A DNA stretch of 64,000 nt from Gammaproteobacteria bacterium (GCA_018828125.1 JAHJWB010000010.1:62001-126000); one strand, 5' to 3'; counted from the stretch's first letter, positions 18,725 through 27,539 are shown. Notes: generated by a model from the sequence alone, not told the origin. Translations and numbers: made by a program.

Positions 18725-20724
18725 TGAAAGTTCGCAAGGAACTGTATTTCGGCTTCACGCTGATGGGCCTGATCGTCATTGCGGCCCTGGGGATGGTGTT
18801 CAGCGTCGACAGGATGACCAACGGGCACTATGGCTTGTTGATGCTGTCGCTGGTGGTGGTGGCCATCATGCTGGGCTTTCCGACCGCGTTCACGCTGATG
18901 GGCATGGGCATGTTGTTTGCCTTTTTCGCCTATCACTCCGGGGATCAGTCCGCCGCCGGGGCGATGAAGCAGACGCTGGACCTCATGGTGCAACGCGCGT
19001 TCTCGGTGATGAGCAACGACGTATTGATCTCGATTCCGTTGTTCGTTTTCATGGGCTATCTGGTTGAGCGCGCCAACCTGATTGAAAAGCTCTTTCATAG
19101 CTTGCATCTGGCGTTGTCACGTGTGCCGGGCTCGTTGGGCGTGGCCACGCTGGTCACCTGTGCGGTGTTTGCCACGGCCACGGGCATCGTGGGCGCGGTG
19201 GTCACGCTGATGGGCTTGCTGGCCTTGCCGCAAATGCTGCGCGCGGGCTACGACGTTCGGCTGTCCGCGGGGGTTATCACGGCGGGGGGCTGCCTGGGCA
19301 TTCTCATCCCGCCTTCGGTGCTGTTGATCGTGTACGGCGCCACGGCGGGTGTGTCGGTGGTGCAGCTGTATGCGGGTGCGTTCTTCCCGGGCATCATGCT
19401 TGCCGGTTTGTACATCCTGTATGTGGTGTTGATGGCCAAGATCAAGCCGCAGTGGGCGCCTCAGCTCTCCGCGGCGCAGCGGCTGGTGCCTCTTCCACCC
19501 GGCCTCAAAGCCATTGGTGCCACATCCGACGGGTGGGCGGTGGGCAACATCGTCAACGCCTTGAAGGGAAAACGCAATCAGGCCGTGCCTACCCGTTACC
19601 TCCTGGGCCAACTTGGCGTTGCATTGTTGCCTGCGCTGCTGTTTGCGCTTGTGGCCGTGTCCAGCTACCAGAGTGTGACCCGTGTCGCCGTGGTGGAGAC
19701 CTATGAAGGTTTGCAGCCCATGGGTGCCGGGACGAACGAGGACGAACAGGCCAGCGACAGCGGGGGACTTGCCGAGCCCGGCGGGGCGGGCTTGTCGGAG
19801 CCTCCCAGCGACGAGGCTGGCGGCGTGGCAGAGCCGCCCGGTGCGGATGCCTCTGCCGCAACGGCAGACGCGGTGGCCGAACCCCCCGGCGCTTCGGGCG
19901 GGTTGTCGGCTCCTCCCGGGTCGGCAGATGCCGCTGCAGCTGGCGAAGCCTTGCATGCATCCTCCACCCAGCCTGCGCCCCTGGGTTACTGGATCGGCCT
20001 GGGTGTGGGAGCACTGGCATTGGCCGTTTTCTACGGCATACTGAGTCACGCGCGGTTGGAAGTTTTCAAGATGCTGCTGTCCAGCTTCTTCCCGCTATTG
20101 ATCCTGATCCTGTCCGTGCTCGGGTCCATCGTGTTTGGCCTGGCCACCCCCACGGAGGCCGCTGCCGTGGGAGCGTTTGGCGGGTTCGTGCTGGCGGCGG
20201 CCTATCGACAGCTGACGTTTGGTGTGGTCAAAGAATCGGTGTACCTGACGGCCAAGACCAGTGCCATGGTCTGCTGGCTGTTTGTGGGCTCGGCGATTTT
20301 TTCAGCGGCGTTTGCTTTGCTGGGCGGGCAGGAACTCGTGGAGCAATGGGTGCTGAGCATGAACCTCAGCAAGACACAGTTTCTGGTGCTGTCGCAGGTC
20401 ATCATCTTCATCCTGGGATGGCCGCTGGAATGGACCGAGATCATCGTGATCTTCATGCCCATCTTTATCCCGCTGCTGGACAACTTTGGCGTGGACCCGC
20501 TGTTCTTTGGCCTGCTGGTGGCGTTGAACTTGCAAACTGCGTTCTTGAGCCCGCCGGTGGCCATGAGCGCGTTTTATCTGAAAGGAGTGGCGCCCAAACA
20601 TGTGACGCTGAACCAGATTTTTGCGGGCATGCTGCCGTTCATGGGCATCCAGATTGTGGCCATCGTGTTGCTGTATCAGTTTCCGGGTATCGGCCTGTGG
20701 CTGCCGCAGGTGCTTTACCGGTGA
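18724..20724 (+). CDS. dctM: TRAP transporter large permease, DctM type, with long insertion
   Basis: DctM drives sodium-coupled transport. At 666 residues it is some 200 longer than the usual about 430. Typical DctM regions flank an insertion: MGYLVERANLIEKLFHSL, GGCLGILIPPS and, later, FGLATPTEAAAVGAFGGFV. The insertion (about residues 240-425) contains an extra hydrophobic helix and a low-complexity stretch at 338-420 made of repeated AEPPG-like units. The hydrophobic segment after it re-enters the membrane. A terminator follows the stop. The role of the insertion is unknown. Confidence 0.9.
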   Translation: MKVRKELYFGFTLMGLIVIAALGMVFSVDRMTNGHYGLLMLSLVVVAIMLGFPTAFTLMGMGMLFAFFAYHSGDQSAAGAMKQTLDLMVQRAFSVMSNDVLISIPLFVFMGYLVERANLIEKLFHSLHLALSRVPGSLGVATLVTCAVFATATGIVGAVVTLMGLLALPQMLRAGYDVRLSAGVITAGGCLGILIPPSVLLIVYGATAGVSVVQLYAGAFFPGIMLAGLYILYVVLMAKIKPQWAPQLSAAQRLVPLPPGLKAIGATSDGWAVGNIVNALKGKRNQAVPTRYLLGQLGVALLPALLFALVAVSSYQSVTRVAVVETYEGLQPMGAGTNEDEQASDSGGLAEPGGAGLSEPPSDEAGGVAEPPGADASAATADAVAEPPGASGGLSAPPGSADAAAAGEALHASSTQPAPLGYWIGLGVGALALAVFYGILSHARLEVFKMLLSSFFPLLILILSVLGSIVFGLATPTEAAAVGAFGGFVLAAAYRQLTFGVVKESVYLTAKTSAMVCWLFVGSAIFSAAFALLGGQELVEQWVLSMNLSKTQFLVLSQVIIFILGWPLEWTEIIVIFMPIFIPLLDNFGVDPLFFGLLVALNLQTAFLSPPVAMSAFYLKGVAPKHVTLNQIFAGMLPFMGIQIVAIVLLYQFPGIGLWLPQVLYR

Positions 20725-20751
20725 TCGAGGGCTCAGGCGACTGAATGTGAA

Positions 20752-20782
20752 CAAGGCGCCCCGGTGGCGCCTTGTTCCTTTT
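20752..20782 (+). terminator. intrinsic terminator after dctM
   Basis: A nine-base stem (CAAGGCGCC, loop CCGGT, GGCGCCTTG) is followed by TTCCTTTT. It ends the TRAP operon 28 bases after the dctM stop and 24 bases before the Nif3-like gene. Confidence 0.75.
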
Positions 20783-20805
20783 GGGGCGGCGGCGACAATA
20801 CCGGC

Positions 20806-21573
20806 ATGAGCATCTCCCGCACCGAACTCTTGCAGGCTTTTGATAGCTTGCTGCAACCCGAGCGCTTCAAGGACTATGGCCCCAATGGCCTGCAGGTCGA
20901 AGGCAAGGTCGAGATCACGCGCATCGTGAGTGGCGTGACCGCGAGCCGTGCCTTGATCGAGGCGGCCATTGCCGCCCGCGCCGATGCCATTTTTGTGCAC
21001 CACGGCCTGTTCTGGCGTGGGCAAGACGGCCGCGTGACGGGCTGGATGAAGCAGCGCCTGCAGCTGCTGCTCGCACACGACATCAATCTGTATGCCTACC
21101 ACCTGCCGCTGGATGCCCACCCTGAATGCGGCAACAACGCCCAGTTGGGCCGCGTGCTGGGTTGGGTGGCCGACGCACGGTTTGGCGAGCAGGATCTGGG
21201 GTGTGCGGCGCCCGCTGCATTTGCAGATGGTCAGGCGCTCGCGGACCATGTGGCTCAGGCGCTAGGCCGCGCGGTGACGCTGGTCCAGCCCGAAGCGGCT
21301 GATGGCGAAGCACCTCGCCCTGTCCGCCGTGTGGGCTGGTGCACCGGGGGGGCGCAGGGCTATTTCGAGTCAGCCATCGCAGCGGGCGCTGATGCGTTCA
21401 TCACCGGCGAAATTTCGGAGCCGCAGGCGCATCTGGCGCGCGAGATGGGCGTGAGCTTTATCGCCGCCGGGCACCACGCCACGGAGCGTTACGGCGCCCC
21501 CGCCGTGGCAGCGCAAGTGGCCGGGCGTTTTGGGTTGGCTCACCAGTTCATCGAGATTGACAACCCGGCGTAG
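20806..21573 (+). CDS. Nif3-like dinuclear metal centre protein
   Basis: A 255-residue member of the YbgI/Nif3 (GTP cyclohydrolase 1 type 2 related) family. It forms a toroidal hexamer with a two-metal site; the biochemical role is unsettled. Metal ligands are visible in DAIFVHHGLFWRG, AYHLPLDAHPECGNN and AGHHATERYG. FKDYGPNGLQVEG is the family N-terminus, supporting the ATG at 20806. No signal peptide is present. Confidence 0.9.
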   Translation: MSISRTELLQAFDSLLQPERFKDYGPNGLQVEGKVEITRIVSGVTASRALIEAAIAARADAIFVHHGLFWRGQDGRVTGWMKQRLQLLLAHDINLYAYHLPLDAHPECGNNAQLGRVLGWVADARFGEQDLGCAAPAAFADGQALADHVAQALGRAVTLVQPEAADGEAPRPVRRVGWCTGGAQGYFESAIAAGADAFITGEISEPQAHLAREMGVSFIAAGHHATERYGAPAVAAQVAGRFGLAHQFIEIDNPA

Positions 21574-21602
21574 CGGTGCATTCGTCATTCTGCGGTTACT
21601 CA

Positions 21603-21664
21603 CATATTTATAGCTATTAGCGATTGATAGATAAGCGCTAGAGGCCAATTTGAATCATATTTCT
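21603..21664 (+). repeat. AGCGCTT hairpin repeat, copy 5, upstream of pdxA
   Basis: Forward copy with left end TATAGCTATTAGCGATT, loop GATAGAT and right arm AAGCGCTAGAGGCC. AGAGG at 21640-21644 is followed by five bases and a TTG at 21650, which is in frame with pdxA. The motif TTTGAATCA at the right end matches the family ATGAATCA with T for A. Confidence 0.85.
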
Positions 21665-22693
21665 ATGAAACCCCTTGCCATCACCCAGGGAGACTCCGCA
21701 GGCATCGGCCCCGAAACGGTGGCCAAGGCTTTTCGCGATGCGCAGTCGGATCTGCGCGGGTGTTTCGTGGCGGGAGACGTGGCCACTTTGCGGCGCGCTG
21801 CGCACGCGATTGCGCGCCCGGGCGTGCCGACCGTGCCGGTTGCGCAGATTGCTGCGCCCGCTGACGCTTTGGATGTGCCACCGCGATGTATCCCCGTGCT
21901 TCAGTTGCCGGGCATTGCCGGGCCCCAACCCTGGGGGCAGGTCAGTGCAGACGCAGGTCGCGCGGCTGCTGATAGCGTGGTCTGGGCCGCGCGCGCTGCG
22001 TTGCGTGGGGAGGTGGCGGCGTTGGTGACAGCTCCGCTCCACAAAGAGGCGCTGTCCGCCGCGGGGGTCGCATTCCCTGGGCATACCGAGTTGCTGCAGG
22101 CCGAGGCCGCCGGGCACCAGGGTATCCCGTTGGCGGAGATGCCGGTGCGCATGATGCTGGCCAACGACGAGCTGCGCACGGTGCTGGTCAGCATCCACAT
22201 GTCGCTACGCGACGCCATTGCCGCGGTCACATTCGACAACGTGCTGCAGACCCTGCAGATCACCCACGCCGCGTTGCTGCGCAGCTTGGGCCGCGCGCCC
22301 CGCATCGCTGTGGCGGGCCTGAACCCCCATGCGGGTGAGGGCGGCTTGTTTGGCCACGAGGAGGACGCCATCATCACGCCAGCCATCGCCGCCGCGCGCG
22401 CCAATGGGCTGGATGTGCACGGCCCGCTGGCGCCTGACACGGTGTTCATGCGGGCGCGCAGCACGCCGCAGCGTCCTGGCGAATTTGATGTGGTGATTGC
22501 GATGTACCACGACCAGGGCCTGATCCCGGTCAAATACCTGGGAGTGGACAAGGGCGTCAACGTGACGCTGGGCCTGCCCCTGGTGCGCACCAGCCCGGAT
22601 CACGGAACGGCGTTCGACATCGCAGGTCAGGGAGTGGCCGACCCCGCGAGCCTGATCGAGGCAGTGCGCATGGCGCGATCACTCTGCCGCTGA
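21665..22693 (+). CDS. pdxA: 4-hydroxythreonine-4-phosphate dehydrogenase
   Basis: PdxA oxidises 4-phosphohydroxy-L-threonine for pyridoxal phosphate synthesis. The 342-residue protein has PLAITQGDSAGIGPE at the N-terminus, metal-ligand histidines in APLHKEAL, GLNPHAGEGG and YHDQGLIPVK, and DHGTAFDIAG near the end. The ATG at 21665 is conventional. An in-frame TTG at 21650 inside the hairpin repeat has AGAGG at ideal spacing and would add five residues. PLP is the cofactor of HisC and of the MocR regulator in this window, but a regulatory link is only speculation. Confidence 0.95.
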   Translation: MKPLAITQGDSAGIGPETVAKAFRDAQSDLRGCFVAGDVATLRRAAHAIARPGVPTVPVAQIAAPADALDVPPRCIPVLQLPGIAGPQPWGQVSADAGRAAADSVVWAARAALRGEVAALVTAPLHKEALSAAGVAFPGHTELLQAEAAGHQGIPLAEMPVRMMLANDELRTVLVSIHMSLRDAIAAVTFDNVLQTLQITHAALLRSLGRAPRIAVAGLNPHAGEGGLFGHEEDAIITPAIAAARANGLDVHGPLAPDTVFMRARSTPQRPGEFDVVIAMYHDQGLIPVKYLGVDKGVNVTLGLPLVRTSPDHGTAFDIAGQGVADPASLIEAVRMARSLCR

Positions 22694-22703
22694 AGCTCCC
22701 TCC

Positions 22704-22727
22704 CAGCAACAGTTGGGGCTGTTGCTG
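22704..22727. terminator. hairpin between convergent pdxA and mscL
   Basis: A perfect nine-base stem (CAGCAACAG, loop TTGGGG, CTGTTGCTG) lies in the 40 bases between the two stop codons. No long T-run follows on either side, so efficiency is uncertain. Its position suggests a shared terminator. Confidence 0.5.
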
Positions 22728-22733
22728 TGGCTG

Positions 22734-23162
22734 CTACTTCTTCAGGCTGTCGCGAATTTCACGCAGCAGCACGATGTCTTCGGGTGTTGCAGCGGGTGCC
22801 GCTGCTGGTGCAGGGGCTTCGCGCTTGAGGCGGTTAACCTGTTTGATCATCAAGAAAATGATGAACGCCAAAATGACAAAGTTGACCGCCACGGTCAAAA
22901 AGTTGCCGTAGGCAAAAACGGGCACGCCTGCCTTTTTGACCGCGTCCAGCGTCATCGCAGTGCCCGCGGGTACGGTGCCCAGCACCACAAACAGGTTGGA
23001 AAAATCAAGCCTGCCAAACACCAGACCCACCACCGGCATGATCAGGTCGGTGACCACCGAGTCCACGATCTTGCCAAACGCGCCGCCAATGATGACGCCT
23101 ACCGCTAGGTCAATCACATTGCCCTTGACCGCGAACTCCCTGAACTCTTGCATCATTCCCAT
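22734..23162 (-). CDS. mscL: large-conductance mechanosensitive channel
   Basis: MscL is a pentameric channel that releases solutes on hypo-osmotic shock. The 142-residue protein has two membrane helices: [23 protein letters not shown] lines the pore, and [14 protein letters not shown] is the outer helix. A conserved cytoplasmic helix ends it ([15 protein letters not shown]). The alanine/proline linker before that helix is somewhat extended. It is transcribed toward pdxA. Confidence 0.97.
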   Translation of the reverse strand: MGMMQEFREFAVKGNVIDLAVGVIIGGAFGKIVDSVVTDLIMPVVGLVFGRLDFSNLFVVLGTVPAGTAMTLDAVKKAGVPVFAYGNFLTVAVNFVILAFIIFLMIKQVNRLKREAPAPAAAPAATPEDIVLLREIRDSLKK

Positions 23163-23236
23163 GATGTTCCCTCCTTTATGAATGGCAATTGCCGCAGTAT
23201 TGCCCAGCCCAATGCCCTGTCAAGGCACTCAGCGCA

Positions 23237-23266
23237 TTGAAATAACCATTTTCACTCCGCTACAAT
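23237..23266 (+). promoter_or_regulatory. sigma-70-like promoter of petABC
   Basis: TTGAAA (23237-23242) and TACAAT (23261-23266) are separated by 18 bases, and transcription would start near 23273, about 37 bases before the petA ATG. This is the best promoter-like sequence in the mscL-petA gap. Confidence 0.55.
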
Positions 23267-23309
23267 TCGCGGTTGACCCAAACAATAGCGATGTTTACCG
23301 AGGATCCCC

Positions 23310-23906
23310 ATGAGTGACACACCAGTCGACACCAGTAAAAGGACGTGGCTGATTGCGTCCGGATGTGCCGGTGCCGCTGGCGGAGTGGCAGTTGCAGTGC
23401 CTTTCGTCAGTAGTTTTCAGCCTTCGGAAAAAGCCAAAGCGGCCGGTGCCGCTGTAGAGGTGGATATTTCGGCCCTCCAGCCCGGCGAAAAGCTGACGGT
23501 CGAATGGCGTGGCAAACCCGTGTGGATCATGAAGCGCACTCCCAAGCAGCTGGAGTCCCTCGCGCAGACCGAGCCGCAACTCGCCGATCCCAAATCGGAT
23601 CGCAATACGTACCCGACTCCTGAGTACGCCAAGAATCAACACCGCTCGATCAAGCCTGAAGTGTTTGTAGGCGTTGGCATCTGCACCCATCTGGGTTGCT
23701 CGCCAGGCGACAGGTTCCAGACCGGTCCCCAGCCCTCGCTGCCAGACGATTGGCACGGTGGTTTCCTTTGTGCCTGCCATGGTTCCACGTTTGACGTGGC
23801 CGGCCGGGTCTTCAAAAACAAGCCGGCGCCTGACAACCTGGAAGTGCCGCCGCACATGTATCTGTCCGACACACTGCTGTTGATCGGCGAAGACAAGAAG
23901 GCCTGA
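23310..23906 (+). CDS. petA: ubiquinol-cytochrome c reductase, Rieske iron-sulfur subunit
   Basis: The Rieske protein passes electrons from ubiquinol to cytochrome c1 in the bc1 complex. The 198-residue protein has an N-terminal membrane anchor and the two cluster motifs CTHLGC and CACHGS, whose two Cys and two His bind the [2Fe-2S] cluster. The signal anchor reads SKRTWLIASG, a Lys-Arg variant of the twin-arginine motif. Rieske proteins are known Tat substrates, and tatABC lies 9 kb away. It is first in petABC. Confidence 0.97.
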   Translation: MSDTPVDTSKRTWLIASGCAGAAGGVAVAVPFVSSFQPSEKAKAAGAAVEVDISALQPGEKLTVEWRGKPVWIMKRTPKQLESLAQTEPQLADPKSDRNTYPTPEYAKNQHRSIKPEVFVGVGICTHLGCSPGDRFQTGPQPSLPDDWHGGFLCACHGSTFDVAGRVFKNKPAPDNLEVPPHMYLSDTLLLIGEDKKA

Positions 23907-23917
23907 GGTACATCGAC

Positions 23918-25330
23918 ATGGCTGAATTCAAGGAAATCTCTCCCAACGCCTCGGCAGGCGCCAAGGTCACGAACTGGTTCGAGAACCGTTTCCCGACCGC
24001 GTTCGACGCCTATAAGGTGCACATGTCGGAGTACTACGCTCCGAAGAACTTCAACTTCTGGTACATCTTCGGCTCGCTGGCACTGGTCGTGCTGGTGATC
24101 CAGATCGTGACCGGCATCTTCTTAGTCATGCACTACAAGCCCGACGCCAATCTGGCGTTCGCTTCGGTGGAGTACATCATGCGTGATGTACCCTGGGGCT
24201 GGCTGATCCGCTACATGCACTCCACCGGGGCCTCGGCCTTCTTCGTGGTGGTGTACTTGCACATGTTCCGCGGGCTCATCTACGGCAGCTACCGCAAACC
24301 GCGCGAGCTGGTCTGGATCTTCGGTTGCGCCATCTTCCTGTGCCTGATGGCCGAGGCCTTCATGGGCTACCTGCTGCCTTGGGGCCAGATGTCGTACTGG
24401 GGCGCCCAGGTGATCGTGAACCTGTTTGCCGCGATTCCCTTCATCGGCCCTGATTTAGCATTGCTGATTCGCGGCGATTTTGTGGTGGGTGATGCCACGT
24501 TGAACCGTTTCTTCAGCTTCCACGTGATTGCCGTGCCGCTGGTGTTGCTCGGCTTGGTGGTGGCGCACTTGCTGGCGTTGCATGACGTGGGATCCAACAA
24601 CCCCGACGGTGTGGAAATCAAGGGCCCACAGGCTCCCAAGGATGCCAACGGCAAGCCGCTCGATGGCGTTCCTTTCCACCCTTACTACACGGTGCACGAC
24701 ATCTTTGCGCTGAGCATGTTCCTGATGGCGTTCACGGCCGTGGTGTTTTTTGCACCTGAGTTTGGTGGCTACTTCCTGGAGTACAACAACTTCATCCCAG
24801 CAGATCCGCTGGTGACGCCGCTGCACATTGCGCCAGTCTGGTACTTCACGCCGTTCTACTCCATGCTGCGTGCGATCACCAGCGAGATGATGTACGCGCT
24901 GATTCTGTGCGTAGTCGGAGCTGCGGCGTTTGGTGTCTTCAAGGCCAAGCTGCCCAGCTTCGTCAAGATCGGCATCGTCGGTGCAGCCGTCGTGGCCTGT
25001 GCGCTGATGCTGGCCATTGACGCCAAGTTCTGGGGCGTGGTCGTGATGGGTGGCGCTGTGATCATCCTGTTCTTCCTGCCTTGGCTGGATTTCAGCCCCG
25101 TCAAGTCGATCCGCTACCGTCCTGACTGGCACAAATACCTCTACGGCATTTTCGTGATCAACTTCCTGATCCTGGGCTACCTGGGTGTGCAGCCTCCATC
25201 GCCTCTGGGCGAGCGGGTCTCGCAGGTGGGAACGCTGTTCTACTTTGGCTTCTTCCTGCTGATGCCCTGGTGGAGCCGCATTGGCGCGACCAAGCCAGTG
25301 CCTGACCGTGTGACGTTTGTTGCACACTGA
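23918..25330 (+). CDS. petB: ubiquinol-cytochrome c reductase, cytochrome b subunit
   Basis: Cytochrome b is the membrane core of the bc1 complex and carries two b haems and both quinone sites. The 470-residue protein has eight or more helices. Visible marks are the haem histidines in RYMHSTGASAFFVVVYLHMFRGL and FFSFHVIAVPLVLLGLVVAHLLALHDVGS, and the Qo-site motif DPLVTPLHIAPVWYF in the PEWY position. It follows petA by 11 bases. Confidence 0.97.
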   Translation: MAEFKEISPNASAGAKVTNWFENRFPTAFDAYKVHMSEYYAPKNFNFWYIFGSLALVVLVIQIVTGIFLVMHYKPDANLAFASVEYIMRDVPWGWLIRYMHSTGASAFFVVVYLHMFRGLIYGSYRKPRELVWIFGCAIFLCLMAEAFMGYLLPWGQMSYWGAQVIVNLFAAIPFIGPDLALLIRGDFVVGDATLNRFFSFHVIAVPLVLLGLVVAHLLALHDVGSNNPDGVEIKGPQAPKDANGKPLDGVPFHPYYTVHDIFALSMFLMAFTAVVFFAPEFGGYFLEYNNFIPADPLVTPLHIAPVWYFTPFYSMLRAITSEMMYALILCVVGAAAFGVFKAKLPSFVKIGIVGAAVVACALMLAIDAKFWGVVVMGGAVIILFFLPWLDFSPVKSIRYRPDWHKYLYGIFVINFLILGYLGVQPPSPLGERVSQVGTLFYFGFFLLMPWWSRIGATKPVPDRVTFVAH

Positions 25331-25349
25331 GTCCCAGGAGATAACAACA

Positions 25350-26108
25350 ATGAAGAAAATTTTCCTCACGCTGGTGGCTGCCCTCGGTCTGACGGTGGGT
25401 TCTGCGTTTGCCGCTGGCGGTGGCATTGCTCTGGACAAGGCGCCTAACAAGACGAACGATCTGGCTTCTCTGCAAAACGGCGCCAAGGTGTTCGTCAACT
25501 ACTGTCTGAACTGCCATTCGGCGGCTTTCATGCGTTTCAATCGCCTGAAGGACATCGGTCTTTCGGACCAGCAGATCAAAGACAACCTGCTGTTCACGAC
25601 GGACAAAGTGGGCGAAACGATGAAGGCGGCCATTGACCCCAAGCAGGCCAAAGCTTGGTTTGGCGCCAACCCTCCCGATTTGACAGTGATTGCCCGCTCG
25701 CGTGCTGGCGCCGGTGGTTCGGGGGCAGATTACCTGTACACCTACTTGCGTACCTACTACCGCGACGAAGCCAAACCAACTGGCTGGAACAACCTTGTTT
25801 TCCCCAATGTGGGCATGCCCCACGCATTGTGGGAACTGCAGGGTGATCGCCGTCCCGTGTTCGAAGAGCACGAAAGCCACGGTCATAAGACCCAGGTTTT
25901 CAAGGGATGGGAGCAGGTGAGGCCTGGTCTCATGACCCCGCTGCAATACGACCAGACGGTCGGTGATCTGGTGAATTACATGCAATGGATGGCTGAGCCC
26001 GCACAGAACACCCGCAAGCGCGTCGGTGTCTGGGTGCTGATCTTCCTGGGCGTCTTCACCCTTATAGCCTGGAGGCTGAACGCAGCCTTCTGGAAGGACG
26101 TCAAGTAA
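25350..26108 (+). CDS. petC: ubiquinol-cytochrome c reductase, cytochrome c1
   Basis: Cytochrome c1 accepts electrons from the Rieske protein. The 252-residue precursor has a Sec signal peptide (MKKIFLTLVAALGLTVGSAFA), a CxxCH haem site (NYCLNCHSAAFMRF), the methionine ligand region VGMPHALWELQG, and a C-terminal membrane anchor (VGVWVLIFLGVFTLIAWRL). A GGAG precedes the ATG at 25350. Two terminator-like hairpins follow. Confidence 0.97.
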   Translation: MKKIFLTLVAALGLTVGSAFAAGGGIALDKAPNKTNDLASLQNGAKVFVNYCLNCHSAAFMRFNRLKDIGLSDQQIKDNLLFTTDKVGETMKAAIDPKQAKAWFGANPPDLTVIARSRAGAGGSGADYLYTYLRTYYRDEAKPTGWNNLVFPNVGMPHALWELQGDRRPVFEEHESHGHKTQVFKGWEQVRPGLMTPLQYDQTVGDLVNYMQWMAEPAQNTRKRVGVWVLIFLGVFTLIAWRLNAAFWKDVK

Positions 26109-26126
26109 ACGCTGGATCCATCGAAA

Positions 26127-26155
26127 GCACCCTTCGGGGTGCCATTGGGTTTTTA
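26127..26155 (+). terminator. intrinsic terminator after petC
   Basis: A GCACCC stem with a TTCG tetraloop and GGGTGC is followed, after CATTGGG, by a T-run. The stable TTCG loop is typical of bacterial terminators. It would end the petABC transcript. Confidence 0.65.
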
Positions 26156-26156
26156 C

Positions 26157-26188
26157 AGAGTGGGCGCTTTCGGCGTCCCACTCTTTTG
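26157..26188 (+). terminator. second hairpin in the petC-sspA gap
   Basis: AGAGTGGG (26157-26164) pairs with CCCACTCT (26177-26184) around an inner CGC-TTTC-GCG segment, then TTTT. It lies just after the first terminator and about 20 bases before sspA, so it may act either as a back-up terminator or as part of the sspA leader. Confidence 0.6.
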
Positions 26189-26208
26189 ATTTTTAGGAGC
26201 CTCCCACC

Positions 26209-26820
26209 ATGATGGTGCTTTACTCGGGTACGACCTGTCCCTTTTCCCACCGCTGCCGCTTCGTCCTGTTCGAAAAAGGCATGGACTTTGAAATCCGCGA
26301 TGTGGACCTGTACAACAAGCCCGAAGACATCAGTGTGATGAACCCGTACGGGCAGGTGCCGATTCTGGTCGAGCGCGACTTGATCTTGTACGAGTCAAAC
26401 ATCATCAATGAGTACATTGATGAGCGTTTTCCGCACCCACAACTGATGCCCGGAGACCCGGTAGACCGCGCACGTGTGCGCCTGTTCCTGCTCAACTTCG
26501 AGAAGGAGCTGTTCGTGCATGTGAACATCCTCGAATCGCGTGCCACCAAGGGCAACGAGAAAGCGCTGGAAAAAGCGCGCGCACATATCCGTGATCGCCT
26601 CACGCAGCTGGCGCCAGTGTTCCTCAAGAACAAGTACATGCTGGGAGACAACTTCTCGATGCTCGACGTCGCGATTGCCCCCCTGCTGTGGCGTCTGGAC
26701 TACTACGGCATTGATCTGAGCAAGAATGCTGCCCCGCTGCTCAAGTACGCCGAACGCATCTTCTCGCGTCCTGCTTACATCGAGGCGCTGACACCTTCCG
26801 AAAAGGTGATGCGCAAGTAA
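26209..26820 (+). CDS. sspA: stringent starvation protein A (GST fold)
   Basis: SspA is a glutathione S-transferase-like protein that binds RNA polymerase and modulates transcription in stationary phase. The 203-residue protein has the thioredoxin-like N-terminal domain (VLYSGTTCPFSHRCRFVLFEKG, then NPYGQVPILVERDLILYESNIINEYID) and an all-alpha C-terminal domain. It lies upstream of sspB, as in many proteobacteria. The first of two adjacent ATGs is used. Confidence 0.94.
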   Translation: MMVLYSGTTCPFSHRCRFVLFEKGMDFEIRDVDLYNKPEDISVMNPYGQVPILVERDLILYESNIINEYIDERFPHPQLMPGDPVDRARVRLFLLNFEKELFVHVNILESRATKGNEKALEKARAHIRDRLTQLAPVFLKNKYMLGDNFSMLDVAIAPLLWRLDYYGIDLSKNAAPLLKYAERIFSRPAYIEALTPSEKVMRK

Positions 26821-26874
26821 GCTTTGGCTTGCTGTTCATTCGTCCCTTCACTGCAGCCGCCAATCTATTTCTCC

Positions 26875-27414
26875 ATGAACGCCCAGGAATCTACGTCCAC
26901 GCGCCCTTATCTCATTCGTGCCCTGTACGAATGGTGTACCGACAACGGGCTGACGCCCTATGTGGCGGTGCGTGTGGACGATTCCGTACAGGTTCCGCGG
27001 GAGTACGTGAAGGATGGTGAGATCGTTCTGAACATCAGTTTCGATGCCACGAGCTCGCTGCAGCTGGGTAACGATTTCATCGAGTTCAAGGCGCGCTTCG
27101 GTGGCAAGCCCCGGGAGATCCTGGTGCCGGTTGGGCGAGTGATCGCGATTTATGCGCGTGAGAACGGTCAAGGCATGGCGTTTCCCCCGCCAGTCGACAA
27201 TCTGTCGGGGAGTGGTGCTGCCACAGCCACCACAGCGTTGGCGCAAGTGGTTGCGCCTTCGGATGCGGAGCCTGCAGGAACCGCAGCGGCTTCCGAAGAC
27301 CGCGTGGTGCAGTTGGTGACCACGGAAGAGGGTAAAAAAGATGATGGCGAGGACGCGCCGCGGCCTCCTCCTTCTTCTGGCGGAGCACGGCCTTCGCTGA
27401 AGCGCGTTAAATAG
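26875..27414 (+). CDS. sspB: ClpXP specificity-enhancing factor SspB
   Basis: SspB tethers ssrA-tagged proteins to ClpXP. The 179-residue protein has the conserved N-terminal domain (STRPYLIRALYEWCTDNGLTPYV, then VLNISFDATSSLQLGNDFIEFKARFGG), a disordered alanine/threonine/proline-rich linker, and a basic C-terminal peptide (GGARPSLKRVK) that should dock on ClpX. It follows sspA by 54 bases. Confidence 0.94.
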   Translation: MNAQESTSTRPYLIRALYEWCTDNGLTPYVAVRVDDSVQVPREYVKDGEIVLNISFDATSSLQLGNDFIEFKARFGGKPREILVPVGRVIAIYARENGQGMAFPPPVDNLSGSGAATATTALAQVVAPSDAEPAGTAAASEDRVVQLVTTEEGKKDDGEDAPRPPPSSGGARPSLKRVK

Positions 27415-27444
27415 CCTCGATTTCGATTTCGAGGGCTGTTTTTT
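27413..27444 (+). terminator. intrinsic terminator after sspB
   Basis: CCTCGA (27415-27420) and TCGAGG (27429-27434) form a stem that can be extended by AG/CT pairs, followed by a run of six T at 27439-27444. The sspB stop codon lies at its upstream edge. Confidence 0.65.
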
Positions 27445-27463
27445 CACATAAAATCCAGCCTTC

Positions 27464-27539
27464 GCCGGTTTAGCTCAGTTGGTAGAGCACCCGCCTTGTA
27501 AGCGGTAGGTCGTCAGTTCGATTCCGACAACCGGCACCA
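27464..27539 (+). tRNA. tRNA-Thr (anticodon TGT)
   Basis: A complete cloverleaf. The acceptor arms are GCCGGTT (27464-27470) and AACCGGC (27529-27535). The D-loop is AGCTCAGTTGGTAGAGC, the anticodon loop CTTGTAA is closed by CCGC/GCGG, and the T-loop is TTCGATTC. The anticodon TGT reads ACA and related threonine codons. The discriminator is A, and CCA is encoded (27537-27539). Confidence 0.95.
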
